The position numbers were made by a program, and so were the translations under genes. A stretch of DNA of 64,000 nucleotides from JAFGHJ01 sp964418485. Lineage in GTDB: Bacteria; Hydrothermota; UBA3072. Location of the stretch: positions 43,676 to 107,675 of the forward strand of contig CAYQMH010000001.1 of the NCBI GenBank assembly GCA_964418485.1. The letters are read 5' to 3'. Under the pieces are notes generated by a model. The model was not told where the DNA came from, did not search any database, and worked only from the letters and a program-made list of their open reading frames with translations. Shown one piece after another: positions 1 through 8,880 of the stretch (position 1 is the first letter of the stretch; every line of letters begins with the position of its first letter).

Positions 1-1
1 T

Positions 2-1522
2 TCCGAGGAAATATTCGGTAAAACGGGTGAAGATATATTCGCAGCGCATAGTACTATTTTGGAAGATGAAGCATTGTTCGAGGAAATTGTTTCTCTTATA
101 AAGAAGAGACTTATTAACGCGGAGCATGCTGTCAATGATGTTTTTGATGCTTACCGGGAGAAATTCAAACAAAAGAATTTCCAACTTTCGGAATTGACCC
201 ATGATATTATGGATGTTAGAAATAGGATTCTTTCATCTTTCGATGGTCTTACAGGGCGTTTCGAATGTAGTTTAAATGAGAGGCAACCTGTGATTGTTGT
301 TTCCAGATCTTTAAGTCCTTCAATGGTCCTAAATATAGCCCGGAGTGATATGCTTGCTTTTGTGAGCGAAGAAGGAGGTTTTACATCACACGCGACTATA
401 CTGGCTCAGAATTTTGGCGTACCTATTGTGTTTGGAGTAGATGCCTTAGAAAATATCGAGTGCGGTGACAAAGTTATTGTAGATGCTTCGCTTGGGAAAG
501 TCATAGTAAACCCGGATAAGGAAACAGAAAAATATTATGATAAAAAGATAAAAGAAGCAGAGAAACGTAAGCGGTTTTGTATTGTTAAAGAAGGAGAACC
601 TACCCGGACAAAAAGGGGTCTGCGGCTTAATTTAAAAGCCAACATTAGCCTTCAAGCGGAAATAAAATTGCTTGAGGGGCTGAATTATGATGGAGTTGGA
701 CTCCTTAGGTCGGAATTTCTCTTTGCAAACCGACATAGAGCGCCGTCCGAAGAAGATTGGTTCAGGGTTTATAAAAATATTGCTGAAACTGCAAAAGATA
801 AGAGTGTTAATATAAGGTTGTTGGATATTAGTACAGATAAGATGCCGACATATTTACATCTGCCTCCTGGAGAAAATTTTGATCTTGGAATACGCGGAGC
901 AAGAGCTATAGATGTTTTCTATTATGCCTATTTAGATCAGATAAAAGCAATACTTCGAGCATCGGTTTACGGAAATTTAAGATTCCTGTATCCTATGATA
1001 TCCGATATATCCGATATAGAATCATTCAGAGAGATAAGAAAAAAAGCAGAAGCTATTTTGCAGGAAGAGAAAAAGAAATATGGTAAATATATAAAGGAAG
1101 GAATAATGATAGAGACTCCTGCAGCGGCAGTTATGTCGGGGACTCTTATGGAATACGTCGATTTCGCAAATATTGGTTCTAATGATCTGCTCCAATATAC
1201 ACTTGCTGCATCGAGGGGAAATCAAATAATTGAAAAAAAATATCATATTCTTCATCCTTCTCTTGTTCGTCTTATGGAGATCATTGTTAAAGAAACCCGA
1301 AAATACAAAAAAGAGATATGCCTATGCGGAGAAATTGCCAGTTTTGAAGAATTCTATCCTCTGTTTTTAAGCATCGGCATTAACAGTTTCAGCGTGGAAG
1401 CGTCGAAGCTTAGCGATATAAAATGTAACTTATTACACCTTGAGAAACCCGATAAATCATACCTGGAGAAATTTTACGAAAATCTTGAGAAAGATGATAT
1501 CGAGAAGTTTCTCAGAGGTTAA
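2..1522 (+). CDS. ptsI: Phosphoenolpyruvate-protein phosphotransferase (PTS enzyme I), 5'-truncated
   Basis: Cytoplasmic enzyme I of the sugar phosphotransferase system; it takes phosphate from PEP and passes it to HPr. The reading frame is open from the window edge, so roughly the first 70 residues of a usual ~575-residue protein lie upstream. An internal TTG at 59 is not the true start, because the codons before it already read family sequence (EIFGKTGEDIFAAHSTILED). Visible landmarks are the phosphohistidine swivel motif GGFTSHATILAQNFGVPIVF, the PEP-binding barrel with GLLRSEFLF and RLLDI, the signature IGSNDLLQYTLAASRGN, and the C-terminal acid-base Cys in LCGEIAS. All key residues seem intact. 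HPr and EII genes are not in the window. Transcription probably ends at the bidirectional terminator about 60 bp downstream. Confidence 0.95.
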   Translation, partial: SEEIFGKTGEDIFAAHSTILEDEALFEEIVSLIKKRLINAEHAVNDVFDAYREKFKQKNFQLSELTHDIMDVRNRILSSFDGLTGRFECSLNERQPVIVVSRSLSPSMVLNIARSDMLAFVSEEGGFTSHATILAQNFGVPIVFGVDALENIECGDKVIVDASLGKVIVNPDKETEKYYDKKIKEAEKRKRFCIVKEGEPTRTKRGLRLNLKANISLQAEIKLLEGLNYDGVGLLRSEFLFANRHRAPSEEDWFRVYKNIAETAKDKSVNIRLLDISTDKMPTYLHLPPGENFDLGIRGARAIDVFYYAYLDQIKAILRASVYGNLRFLYPMISDISDIESFREIRKKAEAILQEEKKKYGKYIKEGIMIETPAAAVMSGTLMEYVDFANIGSNDLLQYTLAASRGNQIIEKKYHILHPSLVRLMEIIVKETRKYKKEICLCGEIASFEEFYPLFLSIGINSFSVEASKLSDIKCNLLHLEKPDKSYLEKFYENLEKDDIEKFLRG

Positions 1523-1579
1523 ATTCATACATTGGCTATTTAAGATGTAGTGGGGTTTTGTTGTTCGATTTTTTTTGCG

Positions 1580-1612
1580 AAAAAAAAGCGGAGAAATTCT
1601 CCGCTTTTTTTA
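1580..1612. terminator. Bidirectional intrinsic terminator between convergent genes
   Basis: Stem GCGGAG (1588-1593), loop AAATT, stem CTCCGC (1599-1604), with an A-tract before and a T-tract after. It would serve both ptsI (+) and the secreted-protein gene that ends at 1640 on the minus strand. Confidence 0.85.
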
Positions 1613-1639
1613 TTCGAAAGTCGTTATTTCTCTTTTTCT

Positions 1640-3616
1640 TTAGTTTATCAAGATTATCTTTATCTTTTCGTCGATTTCCTGTCCTTGCATTACAACAAAG
1701 TAGATATCGCTCGCGAGTTTCAAATTCTTCAGCGACAAAGGATGGTACCCGCGTTCCACGATTCCGTTAAGAAGTGTTCCCGCTTCCCTTCCTAATTTGT
1801 CGTATACCTTTACCGTTATTTCGCCTTTTTTTGCCACCTCGCAAAGAATCTCTCCGCTTCCGAAGCTCGCGCTTATACCGGAAACAGAAGGGGCTTCCGC
1901 GATGCCTCCTTCTGCTACGACTTCGATGTCAACCGTAGCGCTAAGTGTATCGACGAGATTTTCGGATACCCACATTACCTCTACCGTAACGGTTTCCTCG
2001 GTACTTCCCGCGGTAAACTCTGTGTACACTTCACCTTCACTGTCTGTTACACCGCTTGTGGGATTTACCGAACCATCTCCGATTATAACATCAAAGCTAA
2101 GCTCTTCGCCCGCGAGACCAGCCCCTTCTTTTTCAAGATATGCTCTCAATTCTAAAGTCTCACCGAAGCTGATTGTGTCACTATCGGAAAATAAGGAAAG
2201 TCCGTCGGCGCTTATCCAGTTGCTTCTGTCGAACCATGCCATCTGTTCGGGCCAGTTGACGTATAGTATGCCGTATATTCCGTCCGCTATCCTTTCGATG
2301 CAGGGCTTTACGTTCGCGCGCGGGACGTTATCGGCAAAAGAATCCGGCGTAGTCCATGAGCTTAAATTATAACTTCTATGCCTGTAAATACCTTCGGCGA
2401 ATGTACCTGTCGTTTGATATACTGCTCCGAATCCGTCTCCTCCTCTTGCCGTGACGTCATTTACTAAGCTCTGAATATCGGACCCAGACAATATAGTTCC
2501 CACGGCCCAATTGGTTCCACTGTTACTGGTAATATAATATCTTACATCATAGGTGGGTGAATTATAGAAGGGATAAACGATCATGACGGTATCCCCGTAG
2601 GCACCTATGGATGTCACATAGTCGGCGTTAGTGCCGAGAACCGAACTAGTCGGATAAACGGTCCAACTTGACCAACCGCCAATAAAATAAAGCTCGTTGT
2701 CTGTTCCGATATACGAAGCCCACATTTTGTTTGGATATGCGCAGCAGGCGTCGAGTCCTCTATCCGCGTCTGCCACAGGAGGATTGAAAGCAGTCCAGGA
2801 TACTGCCAATGTGTCGTCATTATTATAATATAGTCTCAGAGAATCGTTTTGCATAATGGCGAAGTAAAACAGATATTGGGGAGTAGGATGGGCGTCATTG
2901 CTGGTCAGCGATATCTCTCTTAAGCCGGATGTTTCGTTGATTATCGTTTGATAGCTATATACCCCATCGCTGCTGCCGTCGCTTGTGAAAAATCTTCTTA
3001 TGCGGCCGACATTATTAGGTGTGTTATATGTATAAGCCAGGTAAAAGCGGTTTTTTAAAACGGCACCGTCTATATCTATCAAATAATTGGGATTCGTAGT
3101 CCAAACATATGTCTCTGCCCAGGTTTTTCCCGTGTCGAGTGATATGTTCACAGTGAATTTATAATTTGACGGTCCATTCCTGTGAAGAAGAGCGGCAAGC
3201 AGATGTCCGTTGGAATTGTCCACGTCGAAATCAATATCCACGATCGAGTCTACAGTACCGACTCGAGCATCCCCCGCCCACCTTAAGGATATTTTTACCG
3301 GGTTTTTCCATTGTATGCCTATAGCTGCGTTGTCTAATTCGGGTGAAGTTTTCAGCAACTCTATCGCTTCCTCGTGGTTTCCACTGTTCCATGTTTCTTC
3401 TATGCGGTTGGCTTGTAACAGGTTTTCTCCGTCGCATTCGATATCAATAATGGCGTTTGATTTTTCGTAAGTGGTTAAATTTTCGAGTGTTAGTGAGAGG
3501 GGCGAACTTTCAGTTGGAATTATAGCCGGAATGTCATAATTTCCTTGGTTATCAGTTGATGCCAATACTGCAAAGGAGAACAGCAAACATGCAAAAAAAA
3601 CCGGTAACTTTTTCAT
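1640..3616 (-). CDS. Large secreted protein with Ig-like domain and C-terminal sorting-type domain
   Basis: Exported protein of unknown function, 658 residues. It starts with a signal peptide (MKKLPVFFACLLFSFAVLAS) after AAGGAGG. The middle (about 110-470) has repeated W/Y-rich beta-strand blades in which phrases such as DTGKTWAET, SNSGTNWAVG and NLSSWTT resemble BNR/sialidase-type propeller blades; this is a fold guess only. Residues about 490-570 read as a bacterial Ig-like (Big-1-type) domain: GAGLAGEELSFDVIIGDGSV then GVTDSEGEVYTEF. The last ~75 residues (VKVYDKLGREAGTLLNG ... YFVVMQGQ) match the FlgD-like/T9SS type A sorting pattern. It is probably surface-attached or released by a type IX-like route. 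No catalytic residues could be assigned. Confidence 0.75.
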   Translation of the reverse strand: MKKLPVFFACLLFSFAVLASTDNQGNYDIPAIIPTESSPLSLTLENLTTYEKSNAIIDIECDGENLLQANRIEETWNSGNHEEAIELLKTSPELDNAAIGIQWKNPVKISLRWAGDARVGTVDSIVDIDFDVDNSNGHLLAALLHRNGPSNYKFTVNISLDTGKTWAETYVWTTNPNYLIDIDGAVLKNRFYLAYTYNTPNNVGRIRRFFTSDGSSDGVYSYQTIINETSGLREISLTSNDAHPTPQYLFYFAIMQNDSLRLYYNNDDTLAVSWTAFNPPVADADRGLDACCAYPNKMWASYIGTDNELYFIGGWSSWTVYPTSSVLGTNADYVTSIGAYGDTVMIVYPFYNSPTYDVRYYITSNSGTNWAVGTILSGSDIQSLVNDVTARGGDGFGAVYQTTGTFAEGIYRHRSYNLSSWTTPDSFADNVPRANVKPCIERIADGIYGILYVNWPEQMAWFDRSNWISADGLSLFSDSDTISFGETLELRAYLEKEGAGLAGEELSFDVIIGDGSVNPTSGVTDSEGEVYTEFTAGSTEETVTVEVMWVSENLVDTLSATVDIEVVAEGGIAEAPSVSGISASFGSGEILCEVAKKGEITVKVYDKLGREAGTLLNGIVERGYHPLSLKNLKLASDIYFVVMQGQEIDEKIKIILIN

Positions 3617-3647
3617 AACGAACCTCCTTAACTGTTTATATTAAACA

Positions 3648-3675
3648 AATATAATTAAGAAGACATAGATGTCAA
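3648..3675 (-). promoter_or_regulatory. Sigma-70-type promoter of the secreted-protein gene
   Basis: On the minus strand TTGACA (3670-3675), 16-nt spacer, TATATT (3648-3653), about 30 bp before the start codon. Confidence 0.7.
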
Positions 3676-3808
3676 GGCAAACGTGTGTATTTCTAAATTT
3701 TAATTGACTGCCCTCCCAAAATTTTTTCGACAACACATTGAACCTTATTTGTTACAAGCATTATAAAAGTTTTTTACGTGATATTACTGTTCGCCAGTAT
3801 TTGTAGAG

Positions 3809-4016
3809 TCAGAGGGATTACTGTTCGAGAAAGACGTGGTCAATTTCCAAAAGTAGAGGAAATTGCCACTCGGCTCTCGGGCTTGTCCCGTGGAATAGAA
3901 AAACTATTCGTGAGGTAAGCTATTCCACGGGATGAACTCCTTTTGAAATGCAAGCATTTCAAAAGACCATGCCCGCTCACCCTCCGAGACGCTTTCCTGG
4001 ACGGCAATCCCTCTGA
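3809..4016. repeat. Multi-hairpin palindromic element, copy A (208 bp)
   Basis: The 545-bp gap 3617-4161 holds no gene; its main content is this element. Ends form an imperfect 25-bp inverted repeat (left TCAGAGGGATT... at 3809, right ...AATCCCTCTGA ending 4016). Inside are three perfect hairpins: CAATTTCC/GGAAATTG (3841-3865), a 12-bp stem CCCGTGGAATAG/CTATTCCACGGG (3887-3931) and CTTTTGAAATGC/GCATTTCAAAAG (3940-3965). The segment CATGCCCGCTC follows the hairpins. Related copies with different stem sequences but the same layout lie at 13.57-14.0 kb, and its right end plus downstream flank recurs at 24565-24624. No coding potential is seen. Confidence 0.75.
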
Positions 4017-4072
4017 TTCTCGCCGACTTAATTAATAAAAAAAATGGGGGGCAGGCAAATAAATTTTAAGTC

Positions 4073-4100
4073 TTGACAAGCTCGGGTTGATGTCTACACT
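4073..4100 (+). promoter_or_regulatory. Probable korAB promoter
   Basis: TTGACA (4073-4078), 16-nt spacer, TACACT (4095-4100). A TATAAT-like string lies a little further down, but its spacing is poor. Confidence 0.5.
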
Positions 4101-4161
4101 TTATAATAGTTAAAGAAAGATTATTTTCGTTGCTTGTGCTTCGGATTTTAAAGGAGTGAAA

Positions 4162-5865
4162 ATGAAAGATATTTCAATTGTTTTGTGCGGTGAAGCCGGT
4201 CAGGGTATTCAAACTGTAGAGAAGATACTCGTTTCTGTACTTAAACGTTCAGGTTATTTTGTTTTTGCCGCGAGAGAGTTTATGTCCAGAATAAGAGGAG
4301 GAAGTAACTCTACCGAGATTAGAGTATCCGATAAGCCCGTTAATTCCTTTGTTGAAAAAATAGATGTTTTGATTCCGCTGGACGGGAAAGCGGTCGACCA
4401 TGTAAAGTGGAGAATAGGCGAGAATACGATAATACTCGGTAAAAAGGAATTTATACAAGGTAAATCTGGAAAGACATTTGAGGTTCCTTTTATCGAGTTG
4501 GCAAAAGAAGCAGGTAATAAGCTTTACGCGAATACCGTCACGGTGGGACTTCTTTCCGGTATGCTCAGCGTAGATTTCTCGCATACGAAAGATTTTATAA
4601 GCGATTTTTTCAAGAAAAAGGGCAAGGAAATCATTAAGGGGAATGTCGAAGCTGCTAAAAAAGGCTATGAAATAGCAGAAAAACTGGTTAAAGAGAATAA
4701 GATTGACTTCAAGATAAAAAAGAATGAAAAGGCAAAGGATAATTCGCTTGTAAGCGGTACCGATCTGGTCTCCTTAGGGGCAATAGCTGGGGGGTGCAAT
4801 TTTATTTCTTCCTATCCGATGTCTCCTTCGACCGGAGTCCTCACCTTTCTTTCATCCAAGCAGGAAGAGTTTGGGATAATAGCCGAACAGGCGGAAAGCG
4901 AGATATCCGCTATTAATATGGTGCTGGGAGCAAGTTACGCGGGAGCAAGAGGAATGGTAACTACCTCAGGAGGCGGTTTTGCTTTGATGGTCGAGGGATT
5001 AAGTCTTGCCGGGATACTTGAAACTCCGGTAGTGATACATCTTGCGCAGAGACCGGGTCCGGCGACCGGTCTTCCTACGAGGAGTGAACAGGGTGATTTG
5101 CTTTTTGCCCTTTTTTCCGGGCATGGAGAATTTCCGAGGATAATTTTTGCTCCCGGCAAAACGGAAGACATTTTTAATCTCAGCAGGATAGCTTTTGACC
5201 TGGCGGATAAGTTTCAAGTTCCGGTTATTATAATGACCGACCAGTATCTCCTTGATTCTTCTTTTTTAACTCCTTCGATCGATGTATCGAAGTATAAGAA
5301 TAAAAAATACATAGTTAAAACGTATAAAGGTTATAAACGTTATAAGTTAACAAAGAACGGAATAAGCCCCAGAGGTATTCCGGGTTACGGTAGGGGATTA
5401 GTGGTTGTGGATAGCGACGAGCACGACGAAGAAGGACATATAACCGAAGACCTCGATTTTAGAATAAAAATAGTGGATAAGAGACTTAAAAAAATGGATT
5501 TAATTAAGAAAGAGATAGAATCTCCGGAGTTAATCGGGAATAAAAATTATAAAACACTTGTGATAGGATGGGGCTCCACGTATTACGGAATAAGTGAAGC
5601 TTTAAAACGACTCGACGACAGAGATATCGCACTCCTGCATTACAGGCAGGTTTATCCCCTGCATCCTGATACTGAAAAATATCTTGCCAAGGCGAAAAAA
5701 ACGATTATTGTCGAAAACAATGCCACCTCTCAGTTTGCCAGACTAATTAAGATGGAAACCGGAATACATATAGATAAATCGATATTAAAGTACAACGGGC
5801 TGCCTTTTGGTGTGGAGGAAATCGTGAAGGAAGTTCGAAAAATCGAGAAAAAGGAGGTTGGATGA
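4162..5865 (+). CDS. korA: 2-oxoacid:ferredoxin oxidoreductase, fused gamma-alpha subunit
   Basis: Part of an oxygen-sensitive enzyme that oxidatively decarboxylates a 2-oxoacid to the acyl-CoA and reduces ferredoxin. The ~567-residue protein has the gamma domain first (GEAGQGIQT near residue 10, FMSRIRGGSNSTEIR), then the alpha pyrimidine-binding domain from about 195 (NFISSYPMSPSTGV, EQAESEISAINMVLGASYAG, TTSGGGFALMVEGLSLAG, TGLPTRSEQGDL), then the C-terminal alpha domain. The ATG at 4162 is preferred over an in-frame GTG at 4156 because AAGGAG (4151-4156) gives correct spacing to the ATG and overlaps the GTG. The stop overlaps the beta-subunit start (ATGA). The fused layout is typical of KorA/VorA-like enzymes; substrate (pyruvate, 2-oxoglutarate or branched-chain oxoacid) cannot be settled from sequence alone. 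No delta ferredoxin subunit is adjacent. Confidence 0.92.
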   Translation: MKDISIVLCGEAGQGIQTVEKILVSVLKRSGYFVFAAREFMSRIRGGSNSTEIRVSDKPVNSFVEKIDVLIPLDGKAVDHVKWRIGENTIILGKKEFIQGKSGKTFEVPFIELAKEAGNKLYANTVTVGLLSGMLSVDFSHTKDFISDFFKKKGKEIIKGNVEAAKKGYEIAEKLVKENKIDFKIKKNEKAKDNSLVSGTDLVSLGAIAGGCNFISSYPMSPSTGVLTFLSSKQEEFGIIAEQAESEISAINMVLGASYAGARGMVTTSGGGFALMVEGLSLAGILETPVVIHLAQRPGPATGLPTRSEQGDLLFALFSGHGEFPRIIFAPGKTEDIFNLSRIAFDLADKFQVPVIIMTDQYLLDSSFLTPSIDVSKYKNKKYIVKTYKGYKRYKLTKNGISPRGIPGYGRGLVVVDSDEHDEEGHITEDLDFRIKIVDKRLKKMDLIKKEIESPELIGNKNYKTLVIGWGSTYYGISEALKRLDDRDIALLHYRQVYPLHPDTEKYLAKAKKTIIVENNATSQFARLIKMETGIHIDKSILKYNGLPFGVEEIVKEVRKIEKKEVG

Positions 5866-6728
5866 TGGACACGAAAATCTTTGACATGGGTAAGATAGAT
5901 ATAGCATGGTGTCCCGGCTGCGGGAATTTCAGCATCCTTAAGATATTAAAAGATACGTTATCGGACCTGGATATAAAACCTGAAGGACTGGTTATGGTTT
6001 CGGGGATAGGCCAGGCGGCAAAAATACCTCATTACTTAAAAGCGAATGCATTCAACGGTTTACATGGCAGGGCTCTTCCTCCTGCAACCGCGATAAAGGC
6101 TGTAAACAGGAAGTTGGTTGTAATCGCGGAGAGCGGTGACGGCGATATGTACGGCGAAGGCGGCAATCATTTCCTGCACACAATAAGAAGGAACCCGGAT
6201 ATTACGAATATCGTTCACAACAATATGGTATACGGACTTACCAAAGGCCAGGCGTCTCCTACAAGCATGCAGGGTTTTAAAACACCGGTTCAGCCGGGCG
6301 GAGTCATTCTTGAACCTTTTAATCCGCTGGCTGTCGCGATCGGTCTGGGTGCTTCTTTTGTATCGCGCGCCTATTCGGATGATATCAAAGAGACTAAGGA
6401 GATAATAAAAAAAGCAATAAAGCATAAGGGATATGCGCTTGTCGATTTACTTCATCCCTGCGTAACGTTTAACAAGTTTAATAACAGAAAATGGTTTAAA
6501 GAACATACTTATTATTTGAAAGAAGAGCATGACCCAACCGACAGGAATAAAGCTTTCAAGAAGGCAACGGAAATTGATAAACTTGCCCTTGGTGTGTTTT
6601 ATATAAATAAAGCCAATAAGCCTTTCGAAGAAAAGCTGGTTGCTTATAGAAAGAATAAGAAACCTATGTTTGAAAGAGAAGTAGATTTTGAGAAATTGGA
6701 AAATTTGATAGAATCAAAAAAGGGTTAA
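5862..6728 (+). CDS. korB: 2-oxoacid:ferredoxin oxidoreductase, beta (TPP-binding) subunit
   Basis: Catalytic beta subunit partner of the preceding gene, 288 residues. It carries the cysteine motif WCPGCGNFSILK near the N terminus and the thiamine-diphosphate/Mg motif GDGDMYGEGGNHFLH followed by NPDITNIVHNN, plus GLTKGQASPTS. It starts at 5862 in a 4-base ATGA overlap with korA, with AAGGAGG at 5851-5857; an alternative ATG three bases on is equally usable. Length and motifs are those of the KorB family. The only iron-sulfur ligands seen are in the N-terminal CxxC region. Substrate range is not resolvable; a pyruvate role would complete the glycolytic route in this window. Confidence 0.93.
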   Translation: MMDTKIFDMGKIDIAWCPGCGNFSILKILKDTLSDLDIKPEGLVMVSGIGQAAKIPHYLKANAFNGLHGRALPPATAIKAVNRKLVVIAESGDGDMYGEGGNHFLHTIRRNPDITNIVHNNMVYGLTKGQASPTSMQGFKTPVQPGGVILEPFNPLAVAIGLGASFVSRAYSDDIKETKEIIKKAIKHKGYALVDLLHPCVTFNKFNNRKWFKEHTYYLKEEHDPTDRNKAFKKATEIDKLALGVFYINKANKPFEEKLVAYRKNKKPMFEREVDFEKLENLIESKKG

Positions 6729-6741
6729 ACATTAAGAATAT

Positions 6742-7803
6742 ATGAAAAAGTTAAAAATAGCTTTTTTCGATGCAAAGCCATACGATATAAATTTCTTTAA
6801 CGAAGCGAACAAGAAATTCCGCTTTGATATTAAGTATTTTCAAAGTCATCTTTCCGAAAACAATATTGTTGTTACTAAAGGCGCTGATGCCATCTGCATT
6901 TTTGTTAATGATAGGATTAATAGAAAAATCGCGGATGAATTGTACAATAACGGCATAACTCTTATAGCTCTTCGTTCCGCGGGTTACAATAATGTAAACT
7001 TAAAAGCTGTTTTCGGAAGAATTCATGTGGTCAGGGTTCCCGACTATTCTCCTAACGCGGTTGCCGAACATACGGTTGGTCTGATATTGTCTTTGAACAG
7101 AAAAATTCATAAAGCATATTACAGGACCCGGGACAGTAATTTCAATATAAACGGTCTTTTAGGTTTTGATATGGCCGGGAAAACGGCCGGAATTATAGGA
7201 ACCGGCAAGATAGGAATTGTTGTTTGTAAGATTCTAAAAGGCTTCGATATGAAAGTAATCGCCTACGACAAGTTTCCTGATAAAAAGAATGAAAAGAAAT
7301 ACGGTTTTTCTTATGTGAGTTTGAATACGCTATATAAACAATCGGACATTATAACCCTGCATTGCCCCCTCACACCAGAGACAATGCATATAATCGATAA
7401 AAAGAGTATTGAAAAAATGAAGGACGGAGTTATGATAATAAATACAGGCAGGGGAAAGCTTATAAATACGGTAGATCTAATAGCAGCTTTAAAGAAGGAA
7501 AAAATAGGCAGCGCGGGGCTGGACGTTTATGAAGAAGAATCGGAATATTTCTTCGAAGATTATTCAAGTACTATAATTGGTGATGATGTGTTAGCAAGAC
7601 TGCTTACTTTTCCTAATGTGTTAATAACTTCTCATCAGGGATTTTTTACGAAAGAAGCGCTACAGAATATAGCTAAAACTACTCTTACAAACATTAAGCT
7701 TTATTTCGAGGAGAATAAACTGCCAAATGAAATTTGTTATCGTTGCTCGGAATTCGGCTCTGGTAAACCCTGCAGGAAAGATAAAACCGGAAGTTGTTTT
7801 TAG
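6742..7803 (+). CDS. ldhA: D-lactate dehydrogenase (D-2-hydroxyacid dehydrogenase family)
   Basis: Cytoplasmic NADH-dependent reduction of pyruvate to D-lactate is the likely role. The 353-residue protein has the substrate-binding Arg in LIALRSAGYNNV, the NAD Rossmann motif GIIGTGKIG near residue 146, the catalytic Glu in DVYEEESEYFFEDYS, and the catalytic His in LITSHQGFFTKEAL. The EYFFEDYS...DDVL stretch is characteristic of fermentative LdhA rather than other D-hydroxyacid dehydrogenases. It lies 13 bp after korB, so pyruvate oxidation and reduction may be co-transcribed. Odd point: after the usual PNE end there is a 23-residue tail with four cysteines (CYRC ... C ... C). No clear Shine-Dalgarno sequence precedes the start. 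Confidence 0.88.
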   Translation: MKKLKIAFFDAKPYDINFFNEANKKFRFDIKYFQSHLSENNIVVTKGADAICIFVNDRINRKIADELYNNGITLIALRSAGYNNVNLKAVFGRIHVVRVPDYSPNAVAEHTVGLILSLNRKIHKAYYRTRDSNFNINGLLGFDMAGKTAGIIGTGKIGIVVCKILKGFDMKVIAYDKFPDKKNEKKYGFSYVSLNTLYKQSDIITLHCPLTPETMHIIDKKSIEKMKDGVMIINTGRGKLINTVDLIAALKKEKIGSAGLDVYEEESEYFFEDYSSTIIGDDVLARLLTFPNVLITSHQGFFTKEALQNIAKTTLTNIKLYFEENKLPNEICYRCSEFGSGKPCRKDKTGSCF

Positions 7804-7853
7804 TTTTTGGGGACAGGGATGGGGTTCTAGCTTCTAGCTTCTGAATTCTTCTA

Positions 7854-8738
7854 TTATATTTCCACCCCCAAAGTCACTCTTATAATTATCCCTATTACAA
7901 AAGAAAGGGCGGCAACTCCGAGGCTTAAAAATGTCATCTCAAGAAAACGTTTTCTGAAAGGTAAATCCTTTGCAATTGAAACGTAGTAGTTGAAGAAGAA
8001 TATAATGAATACTCCGATACCCAGAGTTGCCGTCAGGGCTAAGATATAATTGTTAAAAATAAAATATGGCAAAACCAGCAATAAAACAGTAACAATATAA
8101 GCTGTTCCAGTATAGAGTGAAGACTTGAGCGCTGTTTCAGTATTTCCTTCCGCTTTTGTAGAGAGGTATTCTGAAGCACCCATAGAAAGAGAAGCAGCAA
8201 TTCCTGTTATGATTCCTACCGCCGCTATGAGACTTGTTTTTTGAAGGGCAAAAGAAAGGCCGGCAAGACTCCCGGTTAATTCAACAAGAGCATCATTTAA
8301 ACCCAGAACAATTGAACCAACATAGTTGAGCTTTTCTTCGTCGAGTAAATCGATCAATTCTTTTTCGTGTTTTTCTTCATCTTCTGCGATTTGTTCCGCT
8401 TCCGGGATATATTCCGCGATTTCCATGTAATTAACCTGAGCCTGTTCTTCGCCTTTTTCCATCAGTTTTACCGCAAAAGTGTACCCTAAGAATTTTGCGA
8501 TTAAAGTAAATTTAAAAATTTTCCAGCGATTTGGCTTTAGATCTTTCTTCGTAATTGTTTGCCAGAATTTGGCATGCCTTAATTCTTCGTTTGCAATATC
8601 GAGCAAAACTTTTCTGTTCTTTTTGTCTTTTACTAATTTTGCAATATTGGAATATATATAGTATTCGGTAAGTTCACTCATTTGAGCAGTATAAATTTGT
8701 TTCATAATATGTTCAAGAGCTTCTAGTGACTTCCCCAT
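7854..8738 (-). CDS. Ferritin-like/VIT1 fusion membrane protein (MbfA-type iron or manganese exporter)
   Basis: Membrane protein of about 294 residues with two parts. The N-terminal four-helix ferritin-like domain (1-140) shows diiron-type ligands in SELTEYYIYSNIA, EELRHAKFW and EDEEKHEKEL. The C-terminal half is a VIT1/CCC1-type transporter with GLNDALVELTGSLAGLSFA, GASEYLSTKA and about five membrane segments. Family members (MbfA, Erv1-Vit1) export Fe2+ or Mn2+ and resist peroxide or metal stress. The start is the ATG at 8738, well spaced after AAGGAGG; an in-frame TTG one codon earlier is too close. It is monocistronic with its own promoter. Metal specificity is inferred from the family only. 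Confidence 0.85.
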   Translation of the reverse strand: MGKSLEALEHIMKQIYTAQMSELTEYYIYSNIAKLVKDKKNRKVLLDIANEELRHAKFWQTITKKDLKPNRWKIFKFTLIAKFLGYTFAVKLMEKGEEQAQVNYMEIAEYIPEAEQIAEDEEKHEKELIDLLDEEKLNYVGSIVLGLNDALVELTGSLAGLSFALQKTSLIAAVGIITGIAASLSMGASEYLSTKAEGNTETALKSSLYTGTAYIVTVLLLVLPYFIFNNYILALTATLGIGVFIIFFFNYYVSIAKDLPFRKRFLEMTFLSLGVAALSFVIGIIIRVTLGVEI

Positions 8739-8810
8739 CAAACCTCCTTATAGTAGCAGAAGATTGTTAAAGTTTAACCCCTGCATCAATAAAAACTTTT
8801 CTTCTTTTAA

Positions 8811-8839
8811 ATTTTATGAATTTTTTGCCGTTTTGTCAA
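8811..8839 (-). promoter_or_regulatory. Promoter of the ferritin-VIT gene
   Basis: Minus strand TTGACA (8834-8839), 17-nt spacer, TAAAAT (8811-8816). About 70 nt of leader follow before the ATG. Confidence 0.7.
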
Positions 8840-8880
8840 CCGTTTTTTCTATAGACTGTTTTTAAATTCTTTGCAATATG

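Noticed and set aside
1797..2372. 191-residue open frame on the plus strand inside the secreted-protein gene
   Set aside because: Antisense shadow of a gene with a signal peptide, Ser/Thr-rich and without recognisable domains or a ribosome-binding site.
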